Of a DNA stretch of 64,000 nucleotides, positions 39,419 to 51,514 are shown piece after piece. The DNA is from an uncultured Spirochaetaceae bacterium (GTDB taxonomy: Bacteria; Spirochaetota; Spirochaetia; Sphaerochaetales; Sphaerochaetaceae), in assembly GCA_900315435.1 (NCBI GenBank), contig OMYY01000004.1, forward strand, positions 1 to 64,000, read 5' to 3'. Numbering within the stretch: the first letter of the stretch is position 1; each line of letters opens with the position of its first letter. A program made the translations under genes and the position numbers. The notes beneath the pieces are model-generated. The model worked only from the letters and a program-made list of their open reading frames with translations. It had not been told where the DNA came from and did not search any database.

Positions 39419-39454
39419 GGAAAAACAAATCGGACACCCCTTTCGGAGTGCCCG
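39419..39454 (-). terminator. Rho-independent terminator of the PFOR gene
   Basis: A stem with arms TCGGACAC (39430-39437) and GTGCCCGA (39447-39454) is followed on the minus strand by TTTGTTTTT (39429-39421). It lies 26 bp after the PFOR stop. Confidence 0.85.
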
Positions 39455-39480
39455 ATCGTTTACCTTGCGGTAATCGGATC

Positions 39481-43026
<3,546 letters not shown>

Positions 43027-43128
43027 TTTACACTCCATTTTCTAGAAAATTTGAATCGTCCTTGCAGACATCCAATTTACAAACAACACAACAAAACGAG
43101 GGCACAATACCCCCATTTAAGCAAATCC

Positions 43129-43157
43129 ATTTTACTTCATAGCCTGTATGTTTGCAA
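43129..43157 (-). promoter_or_regulatory. Promoter of the PFOR gene
   Basis: On the minus strand TTGCAA (43157-43152) and TAAAAT (43134-43129) are 17 bp apart. Transcription would start near 43122, giving an untranslated leader of about 95 nt that includes a GC-containing repeat GGGGG/CCCTC near 43098-43114. Confidence 0.65.
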
Positions 43158-43361
43158 CACATTGGGAATGGCGGTTTCGAGAGCCCGCATGGGAAAAAGG
43201 CAAGGCAAGCGCCTCTCCTTGACCTGCCCCAAGGATGCCGCAACCATGCGCGAATGGAAAAGAACGGCACGAAGGCCGCGTCCACAAGACGCAGGAAGGG
43301 CACCACGCCTTTATTCCTGGGAGGGCCCCAATGCCATGGGCAATCAATCGTGGATACAGAA
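43158..43361. other. Intergenic stretch between nrdJ and PFOR
   Basis: About 200 bp between the PFOR promoter and the nrdJ terminator. No frame on either strand resembles a known protein and no promoter-terminator pair was found. Base composition is like that of coding DNA, so it may be an eroded gene, but I cannot identify it. Confidence 0.35.
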
Positions 43362-43398
43362 GCGCCCCCGGGAAGGAGTTGCGATTCCCCAGGGGCGC
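43362..43398 (-). terminator. Hairpin behind nrdJ
   Basis: GCGCCCCC (43362-43369) pairs with GGGGCGC (43392-43398) and the stem continues with CGGGAA/TTCCC-like pairing. The minus strand continues TTCTGT, without a long T-run, so termination may be incomplete. It is 20 bp after the nrdJ stop. Confidence 0.6.
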
Positions 43399-43418
43399 GG
43401 AAATTTCGTCCTACAAGA

Positions 43419-45923
43419 TCAGCACTCGCTGTGCCCGCAGCTGAAGCACTTCTTGCAACCCTCGATGTTGACGAAGGTGGCATTGCCGCAGACCGGACAG
43501 ATATCGGCCTTGATGCTGTTTTTGACCGGAAGGTTCAGCGAGAGCTGTCCGCTCTCCTCCTTCTCGTCATCGGCATCAGGCAGGTGCGCTGCCTGGGCGC
43601 TCTGGTCGCCCTCGGTCAGGCCGATATGCTCCTTCAGCACTTGGGCGATGGCGTCGGAAAGGCTGGAGACACGGTTCTTGCCAAAGCCGATCGCCCGTCC
43701 GCTGCCGATACCGCCGAGCTGGGCGATGATCGCCTCGGTCCGCTGCTTCGGGGTCAGCGGGCTGGGCATGCGCAAGAGCAGGCTGATCAGACGTCCGAGC
43801 CCCTCTGCGTCAGCCGCGACGTCGCTTCCCGCCTTGCCGACGTTGATGAAGACCTCGAAGGGGTTCTTCATATCCATGCCATCGCTGTTGACCGTCACGT
43901 ACGCAGTACCGATCGGAGTAGACTTGCGGTAGGTGATGCCGCTGACATAGCTTGCCCTGACGCGGGCCTTCGGCTCCGCCGTGGCCATCACCTGCGGCTT
44001 TGTCTCCTCTTTTTTCTTCTCGTCGTCTTTCTTGGCTGTCAGGACCTGGGTGTCGCGCGAACCGTCACGGTAGGTGGTCCCGCCCTTGCATCCCAGCTCG
44101 TACATCAGCTCGTAGAGCTTGCGGGTCTGCTCGACCGTGTAGTCCCTTGGCGTGTTGCAGGTCTTCGAGATCGAGGAGTCCACCCATTTCTGGATGGCGG
44201 CTTGGACGCGCACATGCCCTTCCGGAGAAAGGTCCATGGCGCTGACAAAGTACGCCGGCCGTTTCTGGCCCGGGTGGGCTTTGACCCACTCGTCGTAGAC
44301 CTTGACACGCTCGATGTTGGTACCCATGCGGCCTTTGCGTTCCCACTCCCAGTAGTAATAGGGCTCGATGCCGGTCGACGTGTTGACCATCGTTCCTGTC
44401 GTCCCGGTCGGGGCCTGGGTGAGCAGCGTGACGTTGCGCAGGCCCTTCTCCCTGACCAGCTGCCGGATATCCTCCGGCATCTGCTTCATGAAGCCGCTCT
44501 CCAACAGTTTGTCGGCGTCAAAGTACTGGAACTTACCCTTTTCCTGGGCCAGCTCCGCGCTCTCGCGATAGGCCTCGACGCAAATGAACTTGTATAGCTT
44601 GTCGATGAACTTCAGCGACTCGTCGCTTCCGTAACCAAGCTCCAGGCGGATCAGCATGTCCGCAAGACCCATGGTCCCCAGTCCGATGCGGCGCTCCGAC
44701 TGCTGGCGCTGGCGGTTCTGCTCAAAGAAGTAGGGAGTGTCGTCGATCACGTTGTCCAAGAAGCGGACCGAGTCGTGCACGACACGGGCAAGTTCATCCC
44801 ACTTGACCTGCTTGTTCTCGACGAACCGGGAAAGATTGATGGAACCAAGGTTGCAGACGCCCCACGGGGGAAGGCCCTGCTCGCCACAGGGGTTGGTGCT
44901 GTGGATCGTGCAGTAGTACCAGGAGTTGCTCATCTTGTTGTAACGATCGATGAAGAAGACCCCCGGCTCGGCGCTCGCCCATGCGCTCTCGATGATGTTG
45001 TTCCAGATGTCACGGGCCTTGACGGTCTTGTAGACGATGACCTTGCCACCGTTCTTCTTCCACTCGTTCAGGTCTCCGTTCCACTTCGTGTCATAGGCCG
45101 GATCCTGGGTATCCGGGAAGACCAAGGCCCAATCCTTGTCGGCCTTGACGGCCGCCATGAAGTCATCGGTGATGCCGACAGAGATATTGGCGTTGGTGAT
45201 CCTGCCCATTTCCCGCTTGCTGTTGATGAAGTCCAGCACATCCGGGTGCCAGACGTCGAGGATCAGCATCAGCGCGCCGCGGCGGCTGCCCCCCTGTTCG
45301 ATCAGACCGGTGACAAAGGAGAAGAGCGCCCCCCAGCTGACCGATCCGGAGGAACGGCCGTTGACCCCCTTGACGTAGCTGTGGCGGGGGCGGAGCGAGC
45401 TCAGGTTCATGCCGACACCGCCACCCCGGCTCATGATCTCCGTCATCTGTCCGAGGCTTTCCATGATTCCATGGCGGGAGTCCTTCGGAGAGGGGATGAC
45501 ATAGCAGTTGAAATAGGTCAGCTTCTGGTCGGTGCCCGCACCGGTCAGGATGCGGCCGCCGGGAACGAACTTCCAGTCGTCCAGAAGCCAGGCAAACTCC
45601 TTCTCCCATTTGGCGCGAATCTCTGGCTTCTCCTGGCTGGCCATGCCACGGGCGACACGAGCCTGCATCTCCTCCGGCTTGGTCTCCAGCGGCTTGTCGA
45701 CCTGGTCCATCTTCACGTTGATGACGGTCCCGTCATCCAGCCTGACCGTGATGTCTTCCCCATTTTTCGCAGTCACCGTGCCAATTTCACGCTGGCTGGT
45801 TTTCGGGTTGCTGACCGCGACGACGATATCGCCGACCGCCAGCGTCTTCTTCTGCACGTCTTTCAGCGCATACCGATCGAGAAAAATTTTCCGCCCCAGC
45901 GGAGTGAGCTCGTTCTTAGCCAT
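43419..45923 (-). CDS. nrdJ: Adenosylcobalamin-dependent (class II) ribonucleoside-diphosphate reductase
   Basis: The 834-residue enzyme makes deoxynucleotides using a B12-derived radical. The catalytic motif N-P-C-G-E-Q contains Cys346; G-G-G-V-G-M-N and A-P-T-G-T-T-G are further family motifs. Residues 28-77 form a small beta-rich module (V-G-D-I-V-V-A-V-S ... I-G-T-V-T-A ... V-R-L-D-D-G-T), looking like an inserted KOW/SH3-like domain, and no ATP-cone precedes the core. The C-terminal part has the TSCPD-like block (I-G-T-A-Y-V-T-V-N-S-D-G) and a four-Cys zinc site (C-P-V-C-G ... C-K-K-C-F-S-C-G). An NrdR box lies upstream. It complements NrdDG at 10828-13586. Confidence 0.97.
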   Translation of the reverse strand: MAKNELTPLGRKIFLDRYALKDVQKKTLAVGDIVVAVSNPKTSQREIGTVTAKNGEDITVRLDDGTVINVKMDQVDKPLETKPEEMQARVARGMASQEKPEIRAKWEKEFAWLLDDWKFVPGGRILTGAGTDQKLTYFNCYVIPSPKDSRHGIMESLGQMTEIMSRGGGVGMNLSSLRPRHSYVKGVNGRSSGSVSWGALFSFVTGLIEQGGSRRGALMLILDVWHPDVLDFINSKREMGRITNANISVGITDDFMAAVKADKDWALVFPDTQDPAYDTKWNGDLNEWKKNGGKVIVYKTVKARDIWNNIIESAWASAEPGVFFIDRYNKMSNSWYYCTIHSTNPCGEQGLPPWGVCNLGSINLSRFVENKQVKWDELARVVHDSVRFLDNVIDDTPYFFEQNRQRQQSERRIGLGTMGLADMLIRLELGYGSDESLKFIDKLYKFICVEAYRESAELAQEKGKFQYFDADKLLESGFMKQMPEDIRQLVREKGLRNVTLLTQAPTGTTGTMVNTSTGIEPYYYWEWERKGRMGTNIERVKVYDEWVKAHPGQKRPAYFVSAMDLSPEGHVRVQAAIQKWVDSSISKTCNTPRDYTVEQTRKLYELMYELGCKGGTTYRDGSRDTQVLTAKKDDEKKKEETKPQVMATAEPKARVRASYVSGITYRKSTPIGTAYVTVNSDGMDMKNPFEVFINVGKAGSDVAADAEGLGRLISLLLRMPSPLTPKQRTEAIIAQLGGIGSGRAIGFGKNRVSSLSDAIAQVLKEHIGLTEGDQSAQAAHLPDADDEKEESGQLSLNLPVKNSIKADICPVCGNATFVNIEGCKKCFSCGHSEC

Positions 45924-45962
45924 GGGATCATTCTCCAGAAATGTATTCGTAGACAGCTACTA

Positions 45963-45991
45963 AGCCTACCATGGGAGAAGGTGATTTGCAA
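45963..45991 (-). promoter_or_regulatory. Promoter of nrdJ
   Basis: On the minus strand TTGCAA (45991-45986) and TAGGCT (45968-45963) are 17 bp apart. The message would start near 45956 with a leader of about 33 nt containing TGGAGAAT before the ATG. Confidence 0.5.
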
Positions 45992-46002
45992 GGTCAAAAA
46001 AC

Positions 46003-46047
46003 ACAACATTCATGGTTGTAATCGTATGCGTACACCATATTTAGTGT
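46003..46047. promoter_or_regulatory. NrdR box(es) upstream of nrdJ
   Basis: ACACCATATTTAGTGT at 46032-46047 fits the NrdR-box consensus, as does the box before nrdD. A degenerate partner with arms ACAAC/GTTGT lies at 46003-46019, its centre 28-29 bp away. The strong box is about 80 bp upstream of the best promoter, so another promoter closer to it may exist. Confidence 0.65.
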
Positions 46048-46355
46048 TATACAACTTTCATAGCATTTTTCTGTATAGGGTATCTAAATGCTTGTGAACA
46101 CAAGAAAACCTTTTCGGCAGGAACCTGCTGTTCCACGCGTTGTCCCAATGGGAAAAAGGTTTCAGCAAAAGGGTGCTAGTGTTTTGCGTATGGAGAACCT
46201 TGGTGCAATGAAATGCATATCGGGCAAGAAACAAAAAGCGCGCCCCCCGCTGTGTTCCGAGAGAGGAACAGATTGCATTTCCGCAATCCGAGAAAGAAAG
46301 AATGGTACTTCAGAGAAAATCCAAATTCGTGCAAAGGGGCGCGAAAATCCGAAAC
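46048..46355. other. Intergenic stretch between gdhA and nrdJ
   Basis: About 300 bp without a credible gene. It holds two small mirror-type hairpins: GGAAC-5-GTTCC at 46120-46134 and TGTTCC-6-GGAACA at 46253-46270. Neither has a T-run. Short open frames on the plus strand (for example from 46088) have no homology that I recognise and no ribosome site. Confidence 0.4.
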
Positions 46356-46407
46356 AAAAAAACAGGGAATGGCCGCAAACGGGACCGCCAGGCCCTCGCT
46401 GCGGCCA
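46356..46407 (-). terminator. Rho-independent terminator of gdhA
   Basis: The arms TGGCCGCA (46370-46377) and TGCGGCCA (46400-46407) enclose a GC-rich loop. On the minus strand the T-run is at 46362-46356, seven T after ATTCCCTG. It starts 16 bp after the gdhA stop. Confidence 0.8.
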
Positions 46408-46422
46408 CTCACTCGTGGCACC

Positions 46423-47760
46423 TCAGTACCCGAGCTGGAGCATGGCGTCAGCAACCTTCTTGAAGCCGGCGATATTGGCTCCCTTCACATAGTTGATGTA
46501 GCCATCCTTTTCCTTGCCGTTGGCCACACACTGGTCATGAATCGATTTCATGATGTGGTGCAACCGCTGGTCAACCTCTTCGGCCGTCCAAGGCAGATGC
46601 TCGGCGTTCTGGCTCATCTCCAGTCCGGAACAGGCGACTCCGCCGGCATTGGCGGCTTTGCCCGGGGCGAACGGGATGCGATGCTCGATGAAGTACTTGA
46701 CCGCGTCAGCCTGGCAACCCATGTTGCTGGTCTCCACGACGTATTTCACGCCGTTCTTGACCAGCGTCTTGGCGTCCTCGAGCCCCAGCTCGTTCTGGAT
46801 GGCGCAGGTAAAGGCCATGTCGACCGGCAGTTCCCAAGGTTTTTTGCCGGGAACGAACTTGCAGTGGAACTTCTCGGCATACGGGGCGACGACATCGTTG
46901 TTGGAGGTGCGAAGCTGTTTCATGAACTCCCATTTCTCCGGAGTGCCGACACCCTCCTCGTCGACGATGTAGCCGTCAGGTCCGCTGATGGTCACCACCT
47001 TCGCTCCCAGTTCGGTCGCCTTGACGCACGCGCCCCAGGCGACGTTGCCGAAACCGCTGACGGAGATCCTTTTGCCTTTGAAACTGTCCCCGTGCTCCTT
47101 CAGGATCTCGTTGGCGAAGTACATGGTGCCGTAGCCGGTCGCCTCGGGACGCACCAGGCTCCCGCCGATGGACAAGCCTTTGCCCGTCAGGACTGCGGCG
47201 TTCTCGTTGCGAAGGCGCTTGTACTGGCCATAAAGGAATCCGATCTCGCGCCCGGCGACACCGATGTCACCGGCAGGGACATCCTGGTCCGGTCCAATAT
47301 ATTTCTGCAGTTCGGTCATGAAGGAACGGCAGAAGCGCATGATCTCGGCGTTGCTGCGGCCGCGGGGGTCAAAATCGCTGCCACCCTTTCCACCGCCCAT
47401 CGGCAATGTGGTCAGGCTGTTCTTGAAGGTTTGCTCGAAGCCAAGGAACTTCAACGTCCCGAGGGTGACGGAGCGATGGAAACGCAGGCCGCCCTTATAG
47501 GGCCCGATTGCGTTGTTGAACTGGACGCGGTAGCCACGGTTGGTGTGGATATGGCCCTCGTCGTCCTCCCAGTCCACCCGGAAGGTGATGACGCGGTCTG
47601 GCTCGGTAATCCGCTCCAGGATGTTGTTCGCTTCGTACGCGGGATTCGCATTGACGAAGTCGATGACACTCTCGATCACTTCGCGGACAGCCTGGATAAA
47701 CTCGGGCTGCGCGGGGTTTCGTTTCTCCAGCTCAGCCATGAAAGGTTCCAACTGATACAT
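46423..47760 (-). CDS. gdhA: NADP-type glutamate dehydrogenase
   Basis: The 445-residue hexameric enzyme aminates 2-oxoglutarate to glutamate, the main ammonia assimilation step in many anaerobes. Motifs include G-P-Y-K-G-G-L-R-F-H, P-M-G-G-G-K-G-G-S-D-F-D-P with the catalytic Lys, D-V-P-A-G-D-I-G-V-G-like D-V-P-A-G-D-I-G-V-A, and the nucleotide fold V-S-G-F-G-N-V-A. The length and the N-terminal F-x-x-A-V-R-E-V-I-E-S segment indicate the small hexameric GDH-I class. AAGGAG precedes the ATG by 8 nt. Promoter and terminator suggest a single-gene unit. Confidence 0.98.
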   Translation of the reverse strand: MYQLEPFMAELEKRNPAQPEFIQAVREVIESVIDFVNANPAYEANNILERITEPDRVITFRVDWEDDEGHIHTNRGYRVQFNNAIGPYKGGLRFHRSVTLGTLKFLGFEQTFKNSLTTLPMGGGKGGSDFDPRGRSNAEIMRFCRSFMTELQKYIGPDQDVPAGDIGVAGREIGFLYGQYKRLRNENAAVLTGKGLSIGGSLVRPEATGYGTMYFANEILKEHGDSFKGKRISVSGFGNVAWGACVKATELGAKVVTISGPDGYIVDEEGVGTPEKWEFMKQLRTSNNDVVAPYAEKFHCKFVPGKKPWELPVDMAFTCAIQNELGLEDAKTLVKNGVKYVVETSNMGCQADAVKYFIEHRIPFAPGKAANAGGVACSGLEMSQNAEHLPWTAEEVDQRLHHIMKSIHDQCVANGKEKDGYINYVKGANIAGFKKVADAMLQLGY

Positions 47761-47782
47761 GACTTGACTCCTTTATGGTTCC

Positions 47783-47811
47783 AGCCTAAACCCGCATTTT
47801 CCAATGGTCAA
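47783..47811 (-). promoter_or_regulatory. Promoter of gdhA
   Basis: On the minus strand TTGACC (47811-47806) and TAGGCT (47788-47783) are 17 bp apart, with a short leader carrying AAGGAG. The -10 box is the same as that of nrdJ. Confidence 0.6.
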
Positions 47812-47937
47812 CAAAAATGTTGTATCCAGCAATATTTTCATTGGTTTTTACACTTTCCAACAGTTTCGTACGATTATTTCGACAGATTTCATCTTTTTAG
47901 ACAAAATTATATAATTCCAAACCACGTCGGTCGATTC

Positions 47938-47949
47938 CAGTGCTACAAT
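47938..47949 (+). promoter_or_regulatory. Extended -10 promoter of the PEP-synthase-like gene
   Basis: TGC-TACAAT (47941-47949) is an extended -10 element without a convincing -35. The ATG at 47956 follows after 6 nt, so the message should be leaderless; no ribosome site is present. Confidence 0.5.
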
Positions 47950-47955
47950 TTTTCC

Positions 47956-50811
47956 ATGATGGTTCAGGACCCGACATGGAAGCCTTTTGACCAGTTGATG
48001 CAGAAGCATATCTACCACGTGCTGCTCGTCACCAGCGATTACGACCGGTTCCTCATCGAGGAAGACGGACGTATCGAGGAGGTCCTGTATGAGGAATATA
48101 CCCAGCTGGGACTCTCCACTCCCCCGACCTTGAGCTTCGCTTCCAGCGCAGGAGAAGCGCTGGCCCTGGTGCGCTCCGGCAGCTTCGGACTGGTAATCAC
48201 CATGGTCGACCTGGACGAGAACCTGCAAAGCCTCTGCCACGAGATCAAGTGCATCCAGCCAGGGCTTCCGGTCATCGTTCTCTCCCCCTCGGCAAGCCAC
48301 AGGCGGAACCCGGAGATGCACCACCTCAAGGAAGCCGACTACCTCTTCTACTGGCAGGGGAACCCCCGCATTTTCCTAGCGATGGTCAAACTGGTCGAGG
48401 ACCGGATGAACCTGGAGCACGACACCCAAGTCGCCGACGTGCAGGCAATCATCCTGGTCGAGGACTCGGTCCGTTTCTACAGCTCCTACCTGCCGTTGAT
48501 GTACACCTGCCTGATCGACAACAACAACTCCACCATCCTGGAGGCGCTGAACGACTGGGGCAAGCATCTGCGCATGCGCGGCCGCCCCAAGATCCTGCTG
48601 GCGGGCAATTATGAAGAAGCGTGGGACTTGCTCACCCGGTATCGAGACCACATCCTCGGCCTGATCAGCGACATATCCTTCGACAGGGCCGGGATCCATG
48701 ACAATGATGCGGGCTTCCGGCTGGCAGAGGCGGTCCACCACGAGAATCCGGAGATTCCCATAGCCCTGCAGAGCACCGACCTGGCCCACCAGAAGCGGGC
48801 CTGGAGCGAAGGTTTCACATTCCTGTGGAAGCAGTCCCCTACCCTGCTCTCAGACTTGTACGACTATATGAACCGCGAGTATGGCTTCGGGGCCTTCGTC
48901 TTTCGCGACCCACGCACAGGAAAGGAAATCGCCCGGGCGGCCTCGATGAAAGAGCTGCAGAAAGTACTTCCGGGAATCGACCCCGCCAGCTTCGCCTTCC
49001 ACAGCGCCCGCAACGACTTTTCCCGTTGGCTACGTGCCCAAGGGCTGTTCAGCCTTGCCCGGCAAGTCCATGCCATCAAGCTCTCCAAGAATCCTGAAGA
49101 GACCAGACGGCAAATCACCGAGACAATCCGGGACTACCGGGAAAGCAGGAGCCGCCGCACGTTGACCCAGTTCGACCGCGGCTCTTTCGACGAGACAATC
49201 TACTTCAGCCGCATCGGTACCGGCTCCCTCGGCGGCAAGGGGCGCGCCTTGGCTTTCATCGACCAAGAGCTACGTTCCAGCGGGCTGATGGAAAAGTGGA
49301 AGGAACAACACCTGTCCATCCCTCCCACGGTAGTGCTTTGCACCGATCTGTTCCGGAACTTCCTCGATGTCCATGACCTGACAAGCCAGCTTACCGGCAT
49401 GCGGGACGACCGGGATATCGACCGTCTGTTCCTCAGCCAGAACATCGGAAAGGAGCTCGAGGCAGATTTGCAGGCGTTGCTCGCCGTCTGGAAGATGCCG
49501 CTTGCCGTCCGCTCCTCCTCGCTGTTGGAGGATTCCCTCTTCCAGCCATTTGCGGGAGTGTATGACACCTGCATGCTCTCCAGCAAAGGAGATGAAACGA
49601 GCCGCCTGGCGGAACTGGAGGATGCCATACGGTGTGTCTGGGCCTCGGCCTTCCACAAGAAGGCGAGAAGCTACCTGAAGGCGACCGAGCATATGCAGGA
49701 GGAAGAGGAGATGGCGGTCGTCATCCAGCCCGTGGTCGGCTCCTGGTGGGGCAATCTGTATTACCCTACGGCCGGTGGTGTCGCCCGTTCGCTGGACTTC
49801 TGGCCCATGCCGGGCACCACGCCGAAAGACGGCGTGGCCCAGCTCGCCTTCGGGCTAGGCAAGACGGTGGTGGATGGATTGCCCTCCCTGCGCTTCTGCC
49901 CCAAGCACCCCAAGAAAGAGATGCCACAGAAACGGCAGGAACGTTTTTTCGCCTTGGAGAACCATCCTTTCGACCCACTTGGAGAGGGAGACGAGCACGT
50001 CGTCCTCAAAAGCATACAGGAGGCCGAGGGAGCCTCGCTGTCCAGTGCCGCCACCGTATTGGCCGACGGGCAGGAAAGCGAATGCGCCACCGACAGCGGC
50101 ATCCGGCTGGTCACCTTCCACGGCATGCTCCGCTACGAAAGCTTCCCGGTTGCCGCCATTGTCACCGACCTGCTCGCCCTAGGCGAGGGGGCGATGCACA
50201 CCCCTGTGGAGATCGAGTTCGCCATCAACCTGCCTTCCACCACCTTCACCCTGCTGCAGATCCGTCCGATCGCCATGGCGGGTGAAGAGGAAGAGGTCCA
50301 TATCTCCTCCGAGGAACAGAAAGAATCCCTGCTCTACGCCGACCTGGTAATCGGCAATGGGCGGGTCTCTGGAATCAAGGACCTGGTGGCCTTGGATATG
50401 GAAGCCTTCGACCGGAGCAAGATGGCGGAAATGGCGCTGGAACTGGAAGCATTGAACCAAGGCATGGATGGCGCTCCCTATGCGCTGGTTGCGGCCGGAA
50501 GGATTGGCTCCAGCGATCCAAGCCAAGGGATTCCAGTCACCTGGAGCCAGATTTCCACCTGTCAGGTGCTGGTGGAGCTCCGGCTGCCGGCCCTGCATGT
50601 CGACCCAAGCCAAGGTTCCCATTTCTTCCAGAACCTGACAAGCCTAGGCTGCTTCGCGCTGACTGCCAGTCTGGAGAACTGGCATCCCGAACGGCTGGAA
50701 ACGGCACATGCCGTCGCGAGGACGGCACATTTCACACGCTGGCATTTCGGAAACGACCTGACCATCAAGGTCGACGGCAGGGGCGGACAGGCGGTTATCT
50801 CCCTTGGGTAG
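47956..50811 (+). CDS. PEP/pyruvate-binding-domain protein with N-terminal receiver-like domains
   Basis: The 951-residue protein has two receiver-like segments at the N-terminus (about residues 18-150 with V-L-L-V-T-S-D-Y and V-I-T-M-V-D-L-D; about 160-305 with A-I-I-L-V-E-D-S and I-S-D-I-S-F-D). A linker follows. Residues 410-780 resemble the ATP-grasp PEP/pyruvate-binding domain of PEP synthase and pyruvate phosphate dikinase (G-T-G-S-L-G-G-K-G-R-A-L, A-V-R-S-S-S-L-L-E-D-S, F-A-G-V-Y-D-T, then Q-P-V-V-G and L-Q-I-R-P). The phosphohistidine swivel and PEP-binding TIM barrel are absent, so it cannot be a complete PEP synthase. Role unknown; signalling or phosphotransfer is possible. Confidence 0.82.
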   Translation: MMVQDPTWKPFDQLMQKHIYHVLLVTSDYDRFLIEEDGRIEEVLYEEYTQLGLSTPPTLSFASSAGEALALVRSGSFGLVITMVDLDENLQSLCHEIKCIQPGLPVIVLSPSASHRRNPEMHHLKEADYLFYWQGNPRIFLAMVKLVEDRMNLEHDTQVADVQAIILVEDSVRFYSSYLPLMYTCLIDNNNSTILEALNDWGKHLRMRGRPKILLAGNYEEAWDLLTRYRDHILGLISDISFDRAGIHDNDAGFRLAEAVHHENPEIPIALQSTDLAHQKRAWSEGFTFLWKQSPTLLSDLYDYMNREYGFGAFVFRDPRTGKEIARAASMKELQKVLPGIDPASFAFHSARNDFSRWLRAQGLFSLARQVHAIKLSKNPEETRRQITETIRDYRESRSRRTLTQFDRGSFDETIYFSRIGTGSLGGKGRALAFIDQELRSSGLMEKWKEQHLSIPPTVVLCTDLFRNFLDVHDLTSQLTGMRDDRDIDRLFLSQNIGKELEADLQALLAVWKMPLAVRSSSLLEDSLFQPFAGVYDTCMLSSKGDETSRLAELEDAIRCVWASAFHKKARSYLKATEHMQEEEEMAVVIQPVVGSWWGNLYYPTAGGVARSLDFWPMPGTTPKDGVAQLAFGLGKTVVDGLPSLRFCPKHPKKEMPQKRQERFFALENHPFDPLGEGDEHVVLKSIQEAEGASLSSAATVLADGQESECATDSGIRLVTFHGMLRYESFPVAAIVTDLLALGEGAMHTPVEIEFAINLPSTTFTLLQIRPIAMAGEEEEVHISSEEQKESLLYADLVIGNGRVSGIKDLVALDMEAFDRSKMAEMALELEALNQGMDGAPYALVAAGRIGSSDPSQGIPVTWSQISTCQVLVELRLPALHVDPSQGSHFFQNLTSLGCFALTASLENWHPERLETAHAVARTAHFTRWHFGNDLTIKVDGRGGQAVISLG

Positions 50812-51514
50812 GAGATTCCTTCTCTGCCTGGGTTTTCAATGCGTTCCACAAGTTGTCTTCCGGTGGCTCTGCCACGACCATCAGCGGCTGTTTCCTTACC
50901 GGATGCGTGAAGACGACGGAACGGGCGTGTAGGCAAATACCGCCATCGGGGTTGCTTCTCGCCGCCCCATATTTCAAATCTCCCTTGATATGGATGCCGA
51001 TAGCCGCGAGCTGGGCGCGGATCTGGTGGTGGCGTCCGGTATGCAGGCGGATTTCCAGCAGGAAATAGCGCTCGCCTTTGGCGATGACCTTGTAGTCCAG
51101 CTTGGCCAATTTGGAACCCTGCTTCTCCACGGAAAACGCGACGCTCTTGTTGGTCTTGGAGTTGCGGGAAATATAATGGACCAGAGTCCCCTCGCTCTTC
51201 TCGGGAAGCTTGTCGACGATAGCCCAGTAGACCTTCTTCACGTCCTTGCCCTTGAAGGATTCGTTCATCCGGACCAGCGCCTTCTCGGTCTTGGTGTAGA
51301 TGACGATGCCGCTGGTCGGTCTGTCCAGCCGGTGGGGAATGCCCAGATAGACGTTTCCCTCCTTGTGATAGGTCTCCTTCAGGTAGGCCTTGACCTTGTC
51401 GGCCAGCGTCTCGTCGCCGCTCTCGTCACCTTGGACAAGCTCACCGGGGAGCTTGTTGATGACAACCAGATGGTTGTCTTCGAAAAGGATGCGATCCCTC
51501 AGCTCACTCGGCAT
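50795..51514 (-). CDS. RluA family pseudouridine synthase
   Basis: The 239-residue enzyme converts uridine to pseudouridine in rRNA or tRNA. It has the active-site motif P-H-R-L-D-R-P-T-S-G with the catalytic Asp, the L-E-I-R-L-H-T-G-R-H-H-Q-I-R-A-Q-L motif, and G-D-x-K-Y-G-A. There is no S4 domain. The ATG at 51514 is chosen for the GGAGG upstream within parC; upstream ATGs at 51538 and 51541 lack one. It overlaps parC by 11 bp and converges with the PEP-binding gene, overlapping it by 17 bp. The target base is not evident. Confidence 0.93.
   Translation of the reverse strand: MPSELRDRILFEDNHLVVINKLPGELVQGDESGDETLADKVKAYLKETYHKEGNVYLGIPHRLDRPTSGIVIYTKTEKALVRMNESFKGKDVKKVYWAIVDKLPEKSEGTLVHYISRNSKTNKSVAFSVEKQGSKLAKLDYKVIAKGERYFLLEIRLHTGRHHQIRAQLAAIGIHIKGDLKYGAARSNPDGGICLHARSVVFTHPVRKQPLMVVAEPPEDNLWNALKTQAEKESPTQGR

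Noticed and set aside
46120-46270. Two small inverted repeats, GGAAC-5-GTTCC and TGTTCC-6-GGAACA
   Set aside because: They share the GGAAC core, but no gene with a suitable start lies next to them and neither is followed by a T-run; chance cannot be excluded.
46213-47955. Open frame on the plus strand running in frame into the PEP-binding protein
   Set aside because: It is antisense to gdhA and crosses the divergent promoter region; the protein similarity and the promoter both place the start at 47956.
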